Shown piece after piece: positions 47,790 to 60,869 of a stretch of DNA of 64,000 nucleotides. The first letter of the stretch is position 1; each line of letters opens with the position of its first letter. The stretch comes from Drosophila miranda (Eukaryota; Arthropoda; Insecta; Diptera; Drosophilidae). The notes under the pieces are model-generated. The model worked only from the letters and a program-made list of their open reading frames with translations. It searched no databases and had not been told where the DNA came from. The translations under genes and the position numbers were made by a program. Location: NCBI RefSeq assembly GCF_003369915.1, contig NC_046673.1, positions 9,408,001 through 9,472,000 of the forward strand, read 5' to 3'.

Positions 47790-50454
47790 GTAAAAGAGAA
47801 GAGAAGAGAAGTGTGGTTGGAAGGGGAAGTTCGGGGTGGGGTGGGGAGTGGCGGGAGAGCCCCAAAGAAACCCTACTCTCCCCACTGTTGGCAAAAAGCA
47901 AAGCCAAAAAAAAAAAACATGGGCAAAGTGTCTAAAGACAAGGTGAGGCACAATCTCTCTTCGCCCCGGCTTATGACTTATTTCCCGCAACAGTTCCCGA
48001 GGATTGATTCTCGGTTGTCAAGCATTTCCCTTGATTATCCCACGACAAATACTCACTATAATAGGAAAGATCTGTGGAACGTCCGTTTTGCAACAATCTG
48101 CGCCTTCCAATCTCCCCTTTTTCGAGCTACTTTTGGTATCTTACGATCATTTGCCAAAAACATGCCTTTGGAAAACACATAATGCAGAGAAAAGCATTAC
48201 CTTGTCTAAAGACATCTTTTGCCCAAACACACACGCACACACAGAAGGGGAGAGAGAGAGAGAGATGTGGCCGTGTGCGTGAGTGCAAAAACAGTACAGC
48301 AGGCGACGAGTCCGAGATGAAACTCTCTGGGCACCGGGGCTCTCTCTCTCGCTCGCTCTCTGGCAAAGCATCTAAAAATATCAGAATCGAGCACAACATT
48401 TAATTAATATTTATTAATAATTTAGCAAACAAAAAGAAATTGGTTCATAATCCAATTTGTAAAAAGAAAGAAAGTCTGGCTTGGGGATATAGTAATCAAA
48501 TGTGGTCAGCACTTTGACTCCGTTTTAAATTCAATTAAAACAACGTAAATTGAACTGCCAAAAGTAAATGGAATGGCATACTGGCTGGCATACACAGTAA
48601 ATAATTAAGGGGGAGGTGGAAGTGGAACGAAAAGGTTAGCCCCGAAGACCGCATCGGGGGATCGATGCCCAACACCCCCCCACCCGGACAGCTCTGATGG
48701 ACATAGTAATTCCATTTTGATTAAATCCAAGGCTGAGTGAAGTTTGCTTCAATTATCTTTGAAATTAAACCCTGACCTACGACCCGATCCTGGGTATTTA
48801 GAAGCCTTTGGCATTGGTTTCGAATTAGTTTCGATTTAGTTTAAAGTCGACTGCAAAACGAGAAGGTACATAAAAGCCAAAGTTAATTCGAAAAGATCCA
48901 TTGTTTCAATGGCAGGTATATGGCATAACCTTTTAGAGCAAATACTCAGCGAAATACTATGTGAGTGACGGCAAACTAAGAAGCGACCGAGCGTCCATAC
49001 TACTCGTAAAAAAATGGGGATAGGGTTTCGGGTTTCCAGAGATCGTGCCATAAGAATAATATACAATCCCCGCCGCACCCCATCCATTGGGCATTCTGCT
49101 GAGTCCACAGAATGCAAGGGACTCGTAAGCTGGAAATATTCCCTCGTAGATCCCGAACCAGATACATTTTGTATAAAAATAAAGGAACGCAGAATAGATT
49201 TATTTTGTAGAGATGATGGACCCCCGTTTTGGGTTGTCGTTATCCAGAGAATCTTTAATCGATTTATTTGCAAGTTTTATCGAATATTAACACACATTTT
49301 AGCTACTGGCTTGTGTCTCTCTCTCTCCCTCCCTCTCTCTGTCTCTATTTGGCCTTGAATTTTCTCTCCTGGAATGCCAAAAACACCACCCTCAACCCCC
49401 CCGTGATCTGTGCGTGGCCATGCCTGGCGTGGGCGTTCGTTCTGCTGCATCTTTCTCTCTCTCTGTCCGTCTTTGGGCCATTGCATCTCTCCCTCTCTCT
49501 TTCTGTGCACACCTCTCGGCCATTGCCTCTCACTTGTTCTCTTTTTCTTTACGGTCTTGATTCGCAGATCGTGCGTTGAATGCGCTGTCTATCCTCTCCG
49601 CTCCCCGCCTCTTCTCTATCCTCTGCTTGCTGCTGCGTCATCGACATCGCGGTCGCTGTTGCCGTCGTCACTTGGCGTAAACAAGATAATGACCCACATA
49701 GGCGAGAGAGAGAGAGAGAGAGGATGAGCAGGTGGTGAGGTGAGGTGATTAAGACCATGAGAGCGGGAGGCGTGTGTGGGAGAGAGGGCGCGGGCACGGG
49801 CGCGGGTGAGCGCATTCCAAGCGTCAAAGCGAGCGGCGCAAATGCAGCGAATTTTTGCTGCCGACAGCGCTGCTTGCGTATCTCTTTTTTTGCCGCTGCT
49901 GTTCATCAAATATTTATGTAATTCGTGGATACCCTTACCGATAGAGAGAGAGGTCGAAAAAATACCACAATCGATGGACGAAACAATCCATGCATTCGTT
50001 TATAAATTTATACGGCGACCCCCCAAAGCTTTTAGGTGTTTCTAAAGATCTATAAACTTTGACCACGATCCAAAATTGAATGTTTTTTTTTGCGCTTGAC
50101 AAGAAAAGCCACAAAATTCCCAAGAAAATGGGATTCTGATACTTTGGAAATGATGGGCTGCTCCCCAGACAGACTTCGTAGAACCGATGCCATTTATTTT
50201 GTTTCACGATCCTCAGAGATCATTCGAATGGACCCAAGGACCCCATCCCTGTATAGGGAATTCATTGTGGAAGAGTCCGAGAAAGACCTATTCCGTTTCG
50301 AGCTAACATTCCGATCAAGAATCATAGATCTTCCAGTGTATCCTAAGTTTACGAATCCCTGGTCTCCCTTCGCCTATGGGACATTTCTACAACCAATCAA
50401 CAAGGAATGTAATAGGCATTTCATGCTTTTTATGCCAAAATTTTCGTCAAACAG
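47790..50454 (+). other. sgg: sgg intron
   Basis: No gene visible. It includes a segment (48685-48825) that is a diverged copy of 40265-40400, and several CT/GA tracts (48250-48265, 49320-49345, 49705-49722). Confidence 0.4.
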
Positions 50455-50858
50455 TTCTGTAAAAATTTCCACATATAATACCATAAAAACAACAAAGATA
50501 CCAAAAAAACTGAGCCCAAAAGCAACCAGAATGAGCGCTAACCATCACAATCGAAAGATGGGCAAAATGTATCCGGAACATAGGAAGAAACCGATACAGA
50601 CGGCACAACCGGTGCAGCCGAACCATTCGCTGGAGCCGATGCAGGATCAAACGGTTCAAATACCAGCGGCGGTTGTCGATGGCACCAACCCCAATGCCCA
50701 CAAGGCGGTGACGGCCAAAGTGCGTGATATGAAGCTGAAGATCGGTGAGGAACCATCGGGTTCCACCAAATTCGGGGGGACAATGTTGATCAAGACTCCG
50801 GAGGACAAGAGTGTCGATAGATCATTCTTTGAGAAACAGTTTGGGCAGTTATTGAACA
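50455..50858 (+). CDS. sgg: Probable alternative coding exon of sgg; CDS 50531-50858
   Basis: From the ATG at 50531 a frame of 109 codons has strong third-position C/G bias in its second half, unlike the flanking AT-rich intron. It reads MSANHHNRKMGKMYPEHRKK, continues with a Gln/Pro-rich stretch (QTAQPVQPNHSLEPMQDQ), and ends SFFEKQFGQLLN at A/GTCAGT, phase 1. The split A matches the split Ser codon of the main sgg first exon, so it could splice in frame to the kinase exon and give a longer N terminus. Long shaggy isoforms with extended N termini are known in D. melanogaster. An acceptor TCAAACAG precedes the block near 50454. The frame stays open further upstream to 50090, but composition there looks noncoding. 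Confidence 0.55.
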
Positions 50859-52079
50859 GTCAGTGTCCCCTGTCCCCCCCAATGCATAACCATATATTTC
50901 CAATATTACGATAATCATGTTTCTCTTTCTGTTTCTTTTTTCTCTCTTTTCAGGTAAGTTTGAAGATCCCGTTTTTTATGTGTAATCTATTAACCGCAAT
51001 CGAATGGTATATCGAAGGGTAAGCCAGCGAAAGTCTATGTTTAGAAACTACCCCCCACACACAAACCCCCCCGCGTTTGGAGATATTCTCCATCATTTTT
51101 GTGTATTTTTAAGACCACTTTCCATGGATCTATGGCTTGAACATCGCTTTGTACTATTAAGAAATTAATTTTTAATTATTATTTAAATATTAGCTTTAGT
51201 CTTTACTCCGAAAAGATAATTAAAGGATCTGTTTTTGGGTAGATCTCGCTCTCCCTCGCACTTATTGTGGCTTGTATGAGGTGACGTTTGTAAATATCCT
51301 TACCCTTGAAAAGCCTCGATAAGGAATATATATCTTCGGACTCGTACCCTCGTCTTTAGGGCTTCGCTTGCGCTGCATACTTTTGGGCGGCCCTCAATAA
51401 TGCGGTCGGTCCCCCTCCCCCACAAACAGCAGAGAGAGCGAGAGAGAGGTTACACTTTTGGGGTCGTCATGCATGCCCTCTCTCCCTCACACCCACTCGC
51501 ATCTTTGTCGTGTTGAATCATCGGCAGACGATGCCGCCGCTCGGCTGTGGCCGTCTGTTACCTAATTTTTGCATAAGTCGACGCACAGACGGACGCCACG
51601 CCGTTTACCGGTGCAGCCAGAACACGGAGAGACAGACAGACAGACAGACAGGCAGACAGATAGCGGCATGCACTGCTTGCAAATGAGCTTTTTTCTTGGG
51701 CGAACTATAAATTCTTGCCCGCTCTCTCTCTCTACCTCTCTCTCTTCGTTTTGCACTCTCATTTTGACGTGTGAGCGCCAGCTCTCTTCTCTCTCTCGCC
51801 CACCTGGGGATCCATGTTTATCGGCTCTTCAGAACGTTCAATGCTCCGACACGAACACTCACGCACACGCACACGAACACATGCAGGTATATAAATGTGA
51901 ATTAAACGCACACGAACACCCAAAGTGCATTAAAATAAGGTGAAGCTGTCCACAGACAACGCTCTCCTCCCCGTACGGGGTGCTATATAAATATTTTCGG
52001 GATTATTATAAGAGAACCCCCCTGAGAGGCATGAAAACCTATTAGAGATCTACCAAAAATAGTTGCAATCGATTAATGT
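50859..52079 (+). other. sgg: sgg intron
   Basis: No gene recognised. It contains a CAGA tetramer run (51628-51660) and a promoter-like block near 51400-51560 that I cannot assign. Confidence 0.35.
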
Positions 52080-52624
52080 GCGAAGCATAGGGGCCTAATG
52101 GTGGCAAAAATGTATATTATTCGGAATATACAATTATTTTTGCAAACAGCTGATTAAAAGTTTTTGAATGAGGGAAAAAGGTAGAAAATCGATGGTTATC
52201 TACAAAGATATGATGCATGGCTGAATATAATAAATAATGCAAAGCGCCAAGCCTCTCTCTTTCCGAACACTCCTAAAGAATAGTCTGCTTCTGTAAATGG
52301 TGAAAAATCCATTCTCTTTGATTGTTTTTCAGTGAGAATGGGCGAAGGATAGGGGCCTAGTGGTGGCAAAAATGTATTTTATTCGGAATATACAATTATT
52401 TTTTTGCAAAGAGCTGATTAAAAGTTTTTGAATGAGGGAAAAAGGTGGAATATCGATGGTTATCTACAAAAATATTATGCATGGCTGAATATAATAAATA
52501 ATGCAAAGCGCCAAGCCCCTTTCACACCATTTTCCTGTCTTGTTTGTCTTTTTCTCTCTCTCCGACCCTTCTGCTTCTGTAAATGGTGAAAAAATCCTTT
52601 CTCTTTGATTGTTTTTCGGTGAGA
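52080..52624 (+). repeat. 262 bp direct tandem duplication
   Basis: Copy 1 begins GCGAAGCATAGGGGCCTAA at 52080 and copy 2 begins GCGAAGGATAGGGGCCTAG at 52342. Both run through TATTCGGAATATACAATTAT, ATCGATGGTTATCTACAAA and CAAAGCGCCAAGCC to CTTTGATTGTTTTTC. They differ by scattered substitutions and small indels near the pyrimidine-rich end. Confidence 0.93.
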
Positions 52625-55600
52625 AACTCGCCTCACCTTGCACAAATACACCTTGCGCACGTCCCACACGCTCTCACGCACGCACACAGTCGCGCACGCA
52701 TTTAGCGCCAGCTGCGCTGCTTTTGCCGACGCTGACGTTGGTCTGCCGCTGCTTTTGCTGGTGGAGCGGTGGGGCTTTGCCTATGGTTTTGGTTTTTGGC
52801 TCTTCGTCCCACCGAATCGTGTTTCAATCGTGTCGCATCTACCGAGCAAGCGCCGCGCACTTTCCACCGTCCGCTTTGTATCGTTTCGTTTCCTTCCATT
52901 TCGTTTCGTTTCACATCGATTTTGCCCCCCCCCAAAAAAAAAAACTAAAAAGAATCCGAAGATAAAGAAGAAGCAGGGCAAACACCAAAGTGTAATACAA
53001 AAATCACAATTTTTTGTTTTTGTTTTTATTATGTATTTTGTTGTTGTGACATACATATGTGTGTGCATAGTTTTGTGGGACAGTGTAATGTCCCACTAAT
53101 CACAAATTCCATCAAACAATTCAATTTCCAAAAGTGCCCGCTGTTGTTGTTTTTGTTGTGGAGAGAAAACGATAAAAAAAGAAAAAAAAAACCAAATTAA
53201 AATGTTTAAAATAAATTTAAAAAAAAAACCAAAAGAGCGCCCCCCTTATACGAAATGGTTTCAATGGATTGTGAAATTTGCAGGCGATCAGCGATAGAGA
53301 GGGTCTCAAAGGGGTCTCCAAGGGGTCTGAAAGGAGTCCCAAAGGGGTCTCCAAGGTGTCCCAAAGGTTCTTTTAAGATCATCAATGGGTTTTATGGTCT
53401 TGTAAAGAGAGGATCGCCTTCGAAGGTTGGAAAATCAGAAATCCACTTGGGGTATTCTTTCGAATCTTCTGGAATGCGAGGGATTGTACATCTGGATGGA
53501 TCTTAAGATAATGCTGGGAAAGAATATTCCGTAGAACCAAGAAGATGTTTCCACTCTGTTTACTATGGCTTCGCGTGGTGAAAGAGAATCTTCTGGAAAG
53601 AGAGCTCTCTCTTTGGTAATCTTTTTTTTTTTTTTGGTCTTTTGAGGGTCTATATTTCTTATCTTAATGCCACCCACACACACACACACACACACACAGA
53701 CGCTGTAATGCCACAAGCAACACACAAAATTCATCAATGGAAAAGTTTTTTTTTTTTTTTTGCAATCTCTCCGTCTCTCTCGCTCGGTCTTTGGTTCCCA
53801 TCTGACTCTGACGGCAACAAGTGGTGAGACGGCGTCGTCTTCAAACCAGTTTTTTGCTGCGGCTTTGCGGCTGCGTCTGCGCGCTAATTGGTGCTGCTGG
53901 CGGCTCTCCCCCTTTCCCTCCCTCTCTCTCTCGCAAGCACTCTTCCCATTGCCCGCTCTTCTCCTTGCCTCACGATGATGCCACGATGATGTGTATCGCA
54001 ACCTAACTCAATTCAATTCCTCTTCCACACCCGCAGGCCCCTCTATTTTCAAGCTCTGTTCCCAGCTTTAGTGCTGCTCCCCTTTCCACCCTCCAGCAGT
54101 CCCCTTCGGCTTTGACTTTTTATGGACGTCAGTGGCGGGTCTGGGGTCTTGTTGTTGTTGTTGTTGTCTCTTGTACGTGCATGCAATTCCTTATTTGCTG
54201 TGCGACAATGTTGAAATATGCACTCCACACACACACACACACACACACAGGCACTCATAGGCTATCTGTGTGTGTGTGTGTGCATGGGCCAAAAGTGAAT
54301 TATTCATGTTGCTGGCAATACCCTTTGCCGCAGGAGAGGGTATATCAAGCAGAATATCATCTTTATTCAATGATTCGCCACAAACGAAACCCCTGGGGAG
54401 CGGATAGAGAGATATGCCCCATAGATGCCACCGTACGTTGTCTTTTCATTGCCTCAAAAGGGTATCAAATGCTTCGGTTAGCCGGAATTCCTTTCGACAG
54501 CGTCTGACTATGCCGCTTGGCCAGTGGAAAATTCCCAAAAAAAATTCGCATGAACTGTGCCGGGGACGGGCCCGGGGCCGGGGCCGGGCAGCACTCTGCA
54601 GCGGAATTCTTCCCCTTGCCCCCATGCCCCCTGCCCCTTACCCTACTCCTTTTGCAGAGCGCCAGCTAGAGGCCTCCCCGCCGCCGCCTGCCCCTCGCTG
54701 AGGCGTGGAGTGTGTGGTGTGCCCCCGCCTGAGGCAGTGTTACCCCGTTGCTCTTGCGCGCTCTTTCGCTTCAGTTTCTTTTTGTATTTCTTATAAAAAT
54801 AGCACAGACGAAGAAATATTTGCACACTCACACAAACGCACACAATGTACACTTTCGAGAAAGAGAGAGAATGAGAGAGAGAGAGGGGGGACATGTGCTA
54901 ATTTTCTTGTTCGTTTTGTTTAATTTTTTTCTTGCGTTTGCTTTTGTTTAGTTTTTCGCCAATTTGTAGACGCCGCTGACCTCCTACTAGGCGCCCCCCC
55001 CCCCCCTACCTCCAATTGGCTGCACAAATTGTCCCTAAGCGAATGGACACACCACTGCGGCCGCCAAGAGAGAATATGGATGGGCATTTACCGTTGCGCG
55101 ATCGCTCTTCGAGTGGAGTGCCACCCCCGCCTTAAATGTGTCAATGGTTCAAGGCAGTCGAATGAAGAAAGAGCAAGAGAGAGAACGAGAGAGAGAGAGA
55201 AGCACCAAGTGAAAGCTATCTTTCTCTACTACTCTCTCTGGGAAAGCTCCCCTGGAAAGCTTTTTGGAAGCCAAAAATGCAGCAGCCTCTGCTCTCTCTT
55301 ATGCTCTCATCTTTCCGCTCATCTCAATACCGATACCGATACCGATTCGATCTTGTTAAATGCAGCTGCGTCTGGTTATGTGCGTGTTTAATCTTGAATC
55401 TTGAATCTTTATTCGATTCGGCTCTCGCCAGCTTACTGCCTGCCTGTCACGCGTTCCCCCAGAGAGCCTCCTCGTTCTTGGAGCAGAGAGAAAGAGAGAG
55501 AGAGAGAGAGTGACTTGGAAATCTCCTCACGTATTTGTTAATTTATTTACATACATATATGGTCTTAATGACGCTCTCGATATGACGCGAAAACAACAAC

Positions 55601-57196
55601 AAAACTACGGTATTTAATTGGTCTGACAATTTCTCACGCCCATTTTTGGGGCTGCCAAATAAGGACGGGGGATCGTTGGGCTCACAGACAGACCGATCGA
55701 CAGACAGAGACGAATGCCGGGGCATTTTTGGTAACCAGAAATGTCGTTCGACAGAAATACGGAATACGGCCAATGGCACAAAAACCAGTGCAGCCCATTA
55801 ATAAAAAAAAAAATACACAGTCATAAATAATGCTTCCCCGATATTCAATTTGCCCGCGATTGGAGTGTGGGGTGTACTGTACAGTGCGATACAAAAAGTA
55901 ATGATCCTTAAAGTAAATCAATAGAAAAATAAATGAAAAACATAATTTATGTTTTTATATGTTTTCGCATATGTTTTCGTTCAAAAGATACTTTAAATTT
56001 AATCTTTAATTTTTAAATTAAAACACTTTTAAAAATAAAAAAACTTTTAATAATTAAAAAACTTTTCAAAATGAATAAATAAAAAACTTAAAAATTAAAA
56101 AAATAAAAAACTTTTAAAAATTAAAAAAATAATAATTAAAACACTTTTTTAAATAAAAAAAATTAATAGAAATAAAAAAAAAATTAAAATTAAAAAAAAT
56201 ATATAAAATATATTTTCAATTTGTTTTTGTATTTTTCATTAAAAATGGAATGCAATTTATTTTAAAATCAAACAAAATAATCATTAGAGAGCGTCTGATC
56301 GATAATTCATCGAAATGTTTGATAATTATCGACATTTCGCATTTAGTAGCGAAGGAGAAAGGACAAAGAAGGCACGAGGCACATCGAATTTAGTATCGGC
56401 TTTGCCATCGATCAGTTATCGATTCACCTATGGACTCCGATTAAACCCGATTTGAATACTAGATTTAAATGGGAGCCATAATAAGGCCAGTGCTTCGTAT
56501 AAAACCGATTAAATTAAATACCGATTAATACTTTTGGGCGAACGACCTTACCATTTCGAACACGCACTGTACTCGATGAGAGACATGTCTCATACAGCAA
56601 CCTGCTGCCTCGCGATGCGATGCTATTATCGTTCAATTAACAATTCCTTTTGTTTACCTCAATTTGCAATAAAAAAAAGTAATGCCAACAATAACGATGA
56701 CAATACGTGGATGGGGCAGAGCCTGAGGCAGGGATATGTCGTCAGGCAGGCAGGCGAACGGAAACAATGGCCACACGACGCAATACGACATGACACGAAG
56801 CGGTATGGGTGACCGATGAGCAATAAAAATCCACACCCAAAATACTCGAAAAAACACGCGCTGTTCCATTCCATTTTGTTGCGGGAAATCCCAATGCCCA
56901 TCCTTATCAGCGCTCCATTTCTTCTGATTCTCTCACACAAAAAAAGGCAATCTTTCATTCTGTTGGAACGGAATCCAACCCATCCATGCGCGCCTTGGTA
57001 AATCTTCCCCAGGAGGAGCTTCGCTTTTGTGGGTTCTCCCGTATTCGCAGATTTTGGTCTGTTTAGCCTACAATTGAGTGTGCAACACCCGCAAAAGCCC
57101 ATGTTATGGGTAACAGAGATCTTTTTCCGATTTCCGAGCCACATTCGAGGTTCGAGGAACGTTCTGAGTCGCAGCTAAGGCAGCGGCTCTGCCCCT
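52625..57196 (+). other. sgg: sgg intron, simple-repeat rich
   Basis: No gene recognised. There is a leader-like block at 52640-53180 that could be another noncoding first exon. An ~11 bp imperfect tandem repeat (AAAGGGGTCTCC type) spans 53300-53370. (CA)n lies at 53672-53698 and 54223-54250. Poly-A/poly-T-rich sequence covers 55910-56290. Confidence 0.35.
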
Positions 57197-57210
57197 CCGC
57201 CAGAGGGCAC
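57197..57210 (+). promoter_or_regulatory. Candidate CTCF site in sgg intron
   Basis: CCGCCAGAGGGCAC agrees with the conserved CTCF consensus CCASYAGRKGGCR except at one position. It sits in a short GC-rich island inside AT-rich intron. Occupancy is not shown. Confidence 0.35.
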
Positions 57211-58100
57211 ACACTGAACGATGAAGAGTTCGTGAAAGGGAGAGAAGGGAAGGGCGTGGCGTGTTCACTCCTTCTGGCTATAAAAATGAACCGATCTGAC
57301 TCAGGTTCGGCAATCTGCTAGACATGGGCCCACTCTACGATTACTCTTCGAGAATCGGTTAGAAAAGGGCACATACTACGTTGCTCCATCAATAGTTCGG
57401 AGCGCCAATTTGTGATTCTTCAAAAGTGAAGCGGAAAGAACCGGAGACTGCCTGAATATATTAATGGGACTAATTGGACTTTAAATGGAAATGTCATCGA
57501 ATCGAATCGGATCGAATCGGTTCTCGGATGTATGGTTCCGTCTGATTTCGCGGAAGTTCTATTAATTTATGCCGGAATGTGGATATGCGGAAAGACATTT
57601 CACCTTTCTCCCTCGCTCTCTCACTCCCCTGCCCCGCCCCTCTCTCTGTGCCTTTTGCCACAAGCAGCTCCCAGATCTAGATTGTATAGCATTTAGTTGA
57701 CTTGACCTTTAGCGGTTTGCAACACACACACACTGGATACGACGTTTTGAATTCGGCTTTGGCTTTGGCTTTGCCTATTTGCGGTTCTTTTGACGGTGTT
57801 GGTGGTGTTGGTGTTGGCGTGACGTGACGTGACGTGGCGCGCCGAGGCCAGGCCAGTAAGCCAGGCCGAAACCAGTCGGTGGCTCCTGCAACTTGTGCCA
57901 CCTGCCACTGAAACCCCACAGCGCAAGGCCGTTTATCGACCGCTGACCGCTGAAGGCTGGAAAGAAAGAGTAAAAGAGTATAGCCTTGCCTTTGAGTTGT
58001 CTTTCGGCTACTATTTTCGAATTTAAAATAAATAATATTACAAACAAATAATAAGAAATTTAATAATAATAAAATAAATAATTATAAAATCAGTAACAAT
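57211..58100 (+). other. sgg: sgg intron
   Basis: Nothing recognisable beyond GTGTTGGTGTTGG and GACGTGAC short repeats at 57795-57835. Confidence 0.35.
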
Positions 58101-58200
58101 AAAATAAATAAAAATAAATTTAATAATAATAAAATAAATAAAAATAAATTTAATAATAATAAAATAAATAAAAATAAATTTAATAATAATAAAATAAATA
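58101..58200 (+). repeat. Three perfect copies of a 30 bp AT-rich tandem repeat
   Basis: The unit beginning AAAATAAATTTAATAATAAT fills 58111-58140, 58141-58170 and 58171-58200 without a mismatch, with a partial unit before it at 58101-58110. Diverged relatives continue across 58030-58340. Confidence 0.93.
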
Positions 58201-58340
58201 AAAATTACAAATAATAAATAAATATAATAATAAAATATTTGCATTTTATTATTTATTATTATTATTAAAAAAATAAATAGAAATAAAATAAACAATAATA
58301 AAATAAACAATAATAAAATAAATAATAAATTTAAAAAATA

Positions 58341-60835
58341 ATAATAAAATAAATAAAAAGAAATTAAATATTTTCAAAATAAATAGAAACATAAATGGTT
58401 TCTGGTTTGTTTTAAAACACATTTCCATTTAGTCCTTGGGCCACAATATTTTAATCATTCAAATATTCCCTTACAAAAAGGGTATACGAAAAGCAACACA
58501 CAAAAAAAGAAACAAATCAAATTAAAAGCCTTTTGAAAACATTTTGAAAGTTGCAAAGTTGAGTTTTGATTTGTGATTGATTTGTGTGCAGGTCGGAACG
58601 CAGCGGAACGGAACACTACTGGCATTTCCATGCCGCTGTTTCGTTGCTGGTTGACCTTGGAATTGCTTTAATTGGAATGGTGGAATGGAGTGCCGTTGCC
58701 ATTTTCATTTCCAGTTCGTTTCGCTTTGTTTCTTTTCGCTTGGGTGTTATTTCCGATTAGCAAACAGACGCCAAACTGTCGATCAACAATCGAAATGAAG
58801 CGAAACGCAGCGAAGCGAATTCGAGTCCAAAAATAGACCCCACAGTCCATTTTTATTGGACATCACCGTGGCGCCCCACCCTTTCGATATTTATCACTTG
58901 GTTTTGGGCTATTTTTAAATGCAAATTTGCTAAACGATGCCTTCTCGGGATGGATTGTGGAATGACTGGAAAGAGGTCAGGGGGGTGGGGTCTGGGTGGG
59001 GGGGAACGGCATTTAATCAGCGGCGCGTGGCGTCTACCAAAATTATCGCATGACCAAGAAATAGCACTGCTTCGCTTCCTCTCTCCTCTCCTCTCCTCGA
59101 CCAACTGTAAGGAACCCCACCCGCTCCACCCGCTCCACCCGCTCCACCCGCTCCACCCTTCGTTGTGAGATTTTTCACCACTCGCCAAAAGTTTCCAGTC
59201 TGCTGCACAACAATGTGGAACGGAACACGGACGAACGGCATACCCTATCGGCAAGAACGAAGCACTTTCGACCGAATCGCGCAGGAAGTTTTCCCATAGC
59301 TTATCGCCTGAACCTATCCCTCAATATTTCCGCATCATCTGAACTTTCACATAGAGAAAGAAATGTCTCTTGAAACGGCATTCGGCTTATGGGGGAATTG
59401 GAACAGTGGAAACCCTCTGGAATGGAAACCTCTATCCATATATCCCCTCTACATATTTAGTGTATCAAAAGCTTCGGCTCTAAGGTGCCTCATAATCTCA
59501 GGTATTTCTCTCTGTTTCTTGTTTCGTTTCGTTCCGTTTCGTTGCGAATCTTTGGCGATTAGCGAGTGGGAGACCGCGCAATTAGCACATTTCTATCTCT
59601 CCCTCTCCCTCTGTCCCTCTTTGGCTATCTCTTTCCATCTTGTTGGCGTGCAAATTGAATTAGCGTGCCACACAAAAGCAGCGCCAAACACAGAGAGACA
59701 GCGAGACAGAGCGACAGCGAGAGGAAGGTGCATATGGAATAAATATTAATGGCTTTTGTTTTTGTTTTTTGTGGTTTTTTTTTTGGGGATCCATTGATTG
59801 CCCTTCCGCTATCAATAATATGGGAACAGCAATTGCCAATTACCCTGTTTACGGCGGGGGTAATTTTCCACTCTGGCTCTGGTCCCACTGGCTCCACTGG
59901 CCCCACTGTTGATCCACAATTAGCACCACTCTGCGGCTCGCATTTGTATGTAAAAATTGATAATTTTCCGCCCTCCTCGTGGGACAATTGGGATGCAGTT
60001 TGCCAGAGCCAAACACACGCTCTGTGGATTCAGGCATTTAGCAACTGCCTGCCAGCCAGCGGATCCGATCAGAGCCTGTCACGTGCCGTGGGATTCCAAA
60101 CAAACGGACGCAAAGGTTGTCTACTGTCTGCGGTCTACGGTATACGGTCTCCGGTCTCCGGTCTCCGGTCTAGACTGGTCTTGTCCGGGTCTGGCCTGGT
60201 TTGAGCATTGCGCAAGTGCAGCCGCACTTGAACAATTGGGTCTCCCTCTCTGTCTCGCTCTGTCTGCGGGCCAATCTTATCGCCAAAGCCATCATGGTCT
60301 CCATATCGTCTCCGTGGAGTGGTCGCACTTTTATGTGGCATCATAGAGAGTGTTTTATTTGGTTATTGGGGATAATAAATGGTGGGGTTAGGGGGGGGAA
60401 AGACGCGACATCCTGGCTCTGACGCTGATGCCCGATGCCTGGGACCCTGTTTCTTGCCAAAAGCCAAGAAAATGAAGGAAACAAAAGAAAAACAAAGAAA
60501 AGTAAAGAAAAGAAATGAAAGGGAAGGAAAAACGGCGGCGGTGGCTGACGTAAACGCCGCCATTGCGTCACTGTGCCCTGCCTCCCGCCTTACCCTCTCC
60601 CCTTACCTTCCCTTCCCTCCCCCATCCCCTCTTCTCACTCTATCTTCTGTGCTAGAATGGGAGAGAGAGCGTCAAAGAGCGGCAGAGCGGTGCGTGGGCA
60701 TTTCAACACCTCCCCCTCCCCCCCTTCTGGCTCTCCCTCTCTCTTGCTCTCTTTCGGCGGCATTTTTGGGTGCTCTCCAATGATGACACATGGCTCTCAA
60801 CTATAAATAAAATTACTAAAGTTATGCGCTGCGAT

Positions 60836-60869
<34 letters not shown>

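Noticed and set aside
50090-50530. Upstream extension of the candidate sgg exon (147 further open codons)
   Set aside because: Third positions are AT-rich and residues look random, unlike the part after 50531. An acceptor-like TCAAACAG lies between them.
58101-58200. CRISPR-like regular 30 bp repeats
   Set aside because: The units are directly adjacent with no spacers, AT-only, and in an insect nuclear genome.
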